This document shows, in pieces, positions 59,114 to 64,000 of a DNA stretch of 64,000 nucleotides. Both the position numbers and the translations under genes were made by a program. How positions within the stretch are numbered: the stretch's first letter is position 1; every line of letters starts with the position of its first letter. Source of the stretch: Podocnemis expansa (lineage: Eukaryota > Chordata > Testudines > Podocnemididae). The notes under the pieces are model-generated. The model had not been told where the DNA came from. It was given only the letters and a program-made list of their open reading frames with translations, and made no database searches. The stretch lies in assembly GCA_007922195.1 (NCBI GenBank), contig ML681989.1, positions 44,332,187-44,396,186 of the forward strand, written 5' to 3'.

Positions 59114-59880
59114 TTTTTCTTTAGTCCATTATGCACAATAATTCAATATTTCATAGGTAGCTGTTTATTTCCAAACAAGTTTGTTTATTCATTGTCTTGA
59201 CAGATTTTTCTGTACCATCAGAACGGCTGATTCAGAAAAGTCCAAAAGCGGTTACACAGAAGGGAATAAAATGTAAATGAAAAGTTATTAGGAACAAGAG
59301 TGAAATTAATCACACTTTTCATTGGTTACTGTAAGTTTAGTAATTGTCAGGATCCTAAGAGTTTTTGTATGAGCATTTGTATTTTTAAATATAAAATCCA
59401 AAGAAACAGATAACTAATACTTGTGCCAAAAATCTCCATATTCCCCTAAATGGAATTCAAGCCATCTACCAGGACTTACGTGTTGTCGCTGCACAGGAAT
59501 GAACTGCACATTATCTGAACAGGCAAATATTGAGGTAACTAGGGGGCAAAAATTATGTTAAAGGTGATAAAGATATAAAATAGTTTATTTTAAACATCTT
59601 AAACCACTACCATGGAGTCACCTGTAAACACAATTTCTTTAATATTGAGCAACTTATTCTAATTTCGTCTCTGAGCTAAGCTATAGTTTAGCTTGCACCT
59701 CTCAGTATCACCTGCTAAGAACCTTTATCCATTTCCTGTGCTTGCATCACAATGAAGTCAGTAATGGAGTCAAAGGCCAATATATAAATATGAAAAATGC
59801 AATCGCTTTCTGGATCATCTTTTTTTTTTTAATAAAGTTCTAATACCGCTGGTGGTTGCAACAGGTGACAGACTCTTTCG

Positions 59881-60101
59881 TAAAACAAACAAGGAATCGT
59901 GTGGCACTTTTAAAGACTAAAAAAATTACTTATTACATGAGTTTTCGTGGGAGAAAATCCCACTTTCTCAGACATCTGATCAAATGGAATTTTCTCCCAT
60001 GAAAGCTCATGTGATCGATAAATCTGTCTGTCTTTAAAAGTGCCTCAGGACTCCTTGTCTGTTTTGCTGAACTAGACTAACATAGGTACCCCCTTGGAAC
60101 T
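59881..60101. mobile_element. Foldback ribozyme-like element
   Basis: Arms ACAAACAAGGAATCGTGTGG and its mirror are present. Flanks TGACAGACTCTTTCG (59866-59880) and TGTCAGGCTCTTTGG (60102-60116) match at 12 of 15. The minus core is CTGAGAA ... GTGGGATTTTCTCCCAC ... GAAAAC, and the plus half has CTGATCA ... CCCATGAAAGCTCATG. Confidence 0.82.
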
Positions 60102-60116
60102 TGTCAGGCTCTTTGG

Positions 60117-62263
60117 CAATTCTCCATGAAGAAAAAAAAAATGAAGAAAGTTCAGTTTTGGTTGTCATTTGTTAGAGGAATAAAATTAACATTCTTGTAC
60201 AAAAATAATGCTTGCATCCTAACAACTGTTATAACTTAATTTTTAATTTCACAGATTAGTCTGATCAGATCAGTTTAATTTTCCTTCCTGTCCAGTCATT
60301 TCGTTTCTAGGAAATAAGGGAACTAAAAGGCTATATTATGCCATGGAGTTTTTAAAAATCAAAATCGATGAGGGTTACTGCTTAAAATGGATGACATAAT
60401 ATGGTCAAAACCCATTAAATAATTTAGCTTCCATAAACCATTCATATTAACCATAAGAATGGCACACCTAATATATACAGATGAGAAATGTGCTGCTATG
60501 ATGTTACAATAGAATTAAAACAAAAATAATTTGCATGTTAGATATAAAATTGGCTTAGGTACAGTGCAACTCCAGTCATTGTGATTATTTACGTAACAAC
60601 AGCCTAGGGCAGTTCAGATGCCTAAGATTAAATTTACAACAGTCCCAAGAGTGTGATTATTATATATTAAATAACTGCTCTGCTAATGACATTTCTTTTC
60701 ATTTAAGAAATGAATTTCTTTCATGGGCTCTTTGGATGAGACCAAATAAGAGCAAGGCAAAACTGAGCAGCTTTAATCTCATACAAACTGAGAACTGTAA
60801 AGATACTAAAGAGATGTCATCATAAGCATGTATGACTGTATTATGAAGCACCCCAAGGATTTTAAATCAATTTCATATTTTTAAAAAATAAAGAGACTCC
60901 TACCTGTCTACAGCAGTGACAATGGAGCAGTCTATTGAACATTTTATTGTGTAAAATGACAGACATCTCTTTATAGCAATGGGGTGTCAGGCTGTTCAGC
61001 TAATTAAGTGACCTGATTAGCTGAATATTCTTGGATGTGTTAGGATACAAAAGTAATGGCAAAGCCAACCTAATTCAATAACTAATGCAATATATTTCAG
61101 CTATTGCTTTTATCAGAGTAAATCACAGTAAACATTCCAAAGCCCCAAATACACAAAGAGACATAATTAAAGTTATAACTTCAAAAATAAATAAGGACAT
61201 CTTCAGAGCCTCAACTCGTTCCAATGGAACTTAGATATACTAATGAGACTTCTATCTTTAAAAAAAGTTCATGTGCGTTCAATTTCATAACACTGCTATT
61301 TCAAATTATAATGATATTGCTGATAAAGTAACAACAGCTTAAGAATGTTGCTGAAAAATGTCTCCTGATTTGTCTGAACAGTGAAGAAATCATAAACATA
61401 TTTATATTTAAAAAGAAAGCCCTATAGCATGTGATCAGTTCATTTCCTTTTCTAAATATTTGTTATTTGGAGAGGTCTGACCAAGATCAAATGTATTTCA
61501 TCCCTGAAAAGTTCTTATGAAGAGCACCACTAATTGTCTTACCAATTATTTTTAGTCGAATTTTGGAAAGCTGACAAACAAATTAGCAGAAAATGGCAAT
61601 TCAACATGAACTACCTTTTAAGACTCACCAAGAGGCCAGTGCAGAACTTAATAAGAGATGTATTAGGGGAAGCAGGACAACTTAATTCAGATTGATTATA
61701 GACTTTGGTGCAGACAGCTGGAGTTCAAATGAAACTGAAAAAGAACTTATATGCACTTCAAAGAATGCTAAGCAGATGTCTGACACAATTATTGTAAGCT
61801 GCTTCTAGAGAATCCAGAAGTACTATTGGAATGAAATAGTAAACTAGTATTCTGTTTGAATTGGAAAAGGCTATTACTTAACTAATATTCTAAAATGGAA
61901 ACTAACATAATTGAAATGTGCTCTTTTGAATTGCAGGCAATTTAAGTTTGTTGCTTAATTGTATAATAACTTTTAAATAAGGATTTCATGATTATCATTA
62001 TTCTTTTAGTATGACTACATTAGGATATGCAGTATAGCTCATTATTTCTCTTTGTAATCTCTAACCAAACAATGACTTCTGCTGTTTCATATTCTATCTG
62101 TATGTTTAATATTTCTGGCTTTAAAATCTAGGAATAATAGCACAGATGACATTTAAGTGAGATGGTTGACTGAGTACTTGCAAATTATTAAAATATATTC
62201 CAGAACACCAGCATTATCTCTAAAGTTGCTGAGACCCTCTGCTATAGGGAGCATCTACCACGG
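60117..62263. other. Intronic sequence, nothing recognised
   Basis: AT-rich, no recognised repeats or reading frames. Confidence 0.5.
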
Positions 62264-62562
62264 GGTTGGCAACCCAAAAGATAAGAGAGTCATATTAAAA
62301 AATTTCTTCAGTTACCAAGAGTTTTGAGAACTACAATGGGTGTAGCTTCTTGGTGGGGGGAGCTGGAGCTGGGCCAGGGTGCCTGATGCAGGGTCCCCAG
62401 GCCAGGGAAGGGGGGGGGCATGAGAGGAACCTGGAACCAGGAGTGGGTCCCCCCAGGTTCCCCAGTGGCAGGGAAGGGGAGAGGGCCTGGAACTCAGATC
62501 CACCAGGGGGGCAGCCAAAGAGCCGCATGCAGCTCTGGAGCCTCAGTTTGCAGACCTCTGGT
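62264..62562. repeat. hAT-like GC-rich dispersed repeat
   Basis: A second copy of the repeat at 3424-3755: GGGTTGGCAACCCAAAAGAT, GGTGTAGCTTCTTGG, a G-rich core, then GAGCCGCATGCAGCTC and AGTTTGCAGACCTCTG. Possible degraded TSD around TCTAC. Confidence 0.62.
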
Positions 62563-63854
62563 CTACAGTCAAGTACTATGGCCTTTACAGAATTTGTTCC
62601 CTGGCTTGTATACTCAAAAGCTTAGTAATTTACTAAAATTTTTCCTCTAAATTCTACTAATAAAACCCATCAATCTTGTATGCTGCCACCAAAGATACAA
62701 TAAAGATGTAAACAAATCCCTAAGTTGTTTTATGACACAGACCTACAAGCTTCCCTCAAAAGAGGGAGCGTCACTCTGGAATTTAAGAGAGGAATTTAAG
62801 TGGTCAAAGAACTATGGATGCTACCATGGAAAGTCAAAGTTACCTCAGAACATAAGAGTATGCTAATGGTGCTTTAAGCGACGGTAACGTGTTACTGGCC
62901 ATATGTTAATATCCGTAGCACCTCTACACTATGAAAAACAGAGCATAACTCTGAGCTCCCACAAGTGGATTTACTCACAGAACCCACATTATAGCAAAAT
63001 CCACTCCATAATCAAACCGTAAGGTGACCACTTTACTGAAACCTTCCCATCTTTGCCTTTGACAGTAAGGATGCACCTTTTTGCAGCACAGCTGCCTGTC
63101 AGCAGCAGTTGTATCAGAATGAACAACTGTCAAATACTACAGACCTTTATAAACTATGTATTCTCTTCCAGTTTCCTTAACACAGAACATAACCAGGTTA
63201 ATTCTCACAGCCCATGAATCCACTGAAAAAAACCCCCACAAACTACTAAATTGCATGTAATAATGCAACATTTTAAGCTCACTGTGATACATACTATGGC
63301 TTTTTATTTATCAAAATGTATTTCTTTTCTTCTCTGATAATAAAAATATTACAGCTAAAATTTAACAAGTGCTTTTAAGGAAAGTCTTGCTTCTATCCCA
63401 TTTAAAGCAGAGATACCCATGGGATGAAGCAATCAAATGGAAATAGAAAGTCACTCTGGAGTAGTTGATAAGCAGTTCAATACATTTCTCACCTGTGGAG
63501 ATCTGAGTGTAAATTTTGCTCAGTTCACAAATAAAAAGGAAGATAACCTCTAGTGAACCTTCCTCAGAAGTTAACCACAATTGTCAATCACTGCTTAAGA
63601 AAGACTGAAATGAACAACTTGTAAGGCAGGCTTGACTTCAGAGTTCAGAACGCATACTTACCAAATGGGCATGTTTATTTCTAAACCGGTGCTTTTTGCT
63701 TCAGAATTTCATAATCACAGCTTTCATCATTTTTAAAAGAAAAGAGTATACAGTACATTTCAGAAAACAAGCAACCTATGTTGGTGCCAAAGAATGGAAG
63801 AAGGTGAAAATAAGCATATGGATGCCTTAGTGATTCTTATTTGACTGGAGACTA

Positions 63855-63890
<36 letters not shown>

Positions 63891-64000
63891 TGTTTTTACA
63901 CTGAGCCTCTTAAAACCTGTATTTTGTATCCAGTGTGCAGGTTTGCTGCTGTAAAGGTACATAGGTCAAATGTTTAAAAATGAAGTTGCAGCAGCTAAGA
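62563..64000. other. Intronic sequence with a long A-run
   Basis: A run of about 28 A at 63860-63887 is the only clear feature. No retrocopy was recognised upstream of it. Confidence 0.55.

Larger units (their letters stand above)
34700..64000 (-). other. DMD: Dystrophin intron upstream of the exon (intron 59 equivalent, partial)
   Basis: Sequence to the right of the exon lies upstream on the minus-strand gene. No reading frame resembling the preceding long dystrophin exon is visible, so at least 29.3 kb of intron is present here. It holds the Tigger element, CR1 pieces, MITEs, foldback elements and one assembly gap. Confidence 0.82.

Noticed and set aside
63860..63887. Long A-run considered as the tail of a processed pseudogene or LINE
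   Set aside because: No retrocopied gene or LINE sequence is recognisable upstream, and no TSD was found.

Overview
This window is vertebrate nuclear DNA. It is almost entirely intronic and carries one protein-coding host exon. The exon is on the minus strand at 34553-34699 (147 bp). It has consensus splice sites and encodes a 49-residue segment that I recognise as dystrophin (DMD), the end of the last spectrin-like repeat, equivalent to human exon 60. The plus-strand sequence left of it (1-34552) is therefore the downstream intron (intron 60 equivalent), and 34700-64000 is the upstream intron (intron 59 equivalent). I did not find exon 59 or exon 61.

The repeat content points to a turtle, possibly a soft-shelled turtle. 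This is inference from repeat style: truncated CR1 LINEs, a tRNA-derived SINE with a CR1-like tail, Harbinger-type MITEs rich in TTTCGAAATAA, several hAT-type MITEs with 8-bp target-site duplications (TSDs), a Tigger element and Penelope-like sequence.

Layout: 1-374 is the end of a TTTCGAAATAA MITE. A hAT-type element with an 8-bp TSD lies at 658-1500. A hAT-like GC-rich repeat is at 3424-3755. At 4056-7740 is a decayed but complete two-gene PIF/Harbinger transposon. It has a plus-strand Myb/SANT-like accessory gene with a predicted intron and a convergent minus-strand DDE transposase with stops and a frameshift. A minus-oriented CR1 at 13653-16018 is interrupted by a foldback element. A MITE sits inside a MITE at 23308-24340. 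Abutting CR1s occupy 26895-28975, with two hAT MITEs inserted. A Penelope-like fragment covers 29040-30620. After the dystrophin exon, 37386-40173 is a MITE split by an almost intact Tigger/pogo transposon (37440-39900). Further along are a CR1 with a nested hAT MITE (41890-43160), GC-rich MITEs (44698-46410), a nested MITE pair (49200-49960), a MITE containing a 400-base assembly gap (51159-51938), another CR1 (55590-56770), and two foldback elements (58940-60101).

The most interesting signal is a dispersed foldback family. Five inverted-repeat copies and three half copies are present. The inverted-repeat copies carry 11-15 bp direct repeats of differing length, as retroposons do. Their arms contain CTGATGA ... 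hairpin ... GAAA, the core pattern of a hammerhead ribozyme. Hammerhead motifs are known in Penelope-like elements, and a Penelope-like fragment in the same window ends in a related pattern. I infer a non-autonomous, Penelope-related foldback retroposon carrying ribozyme-like cores.
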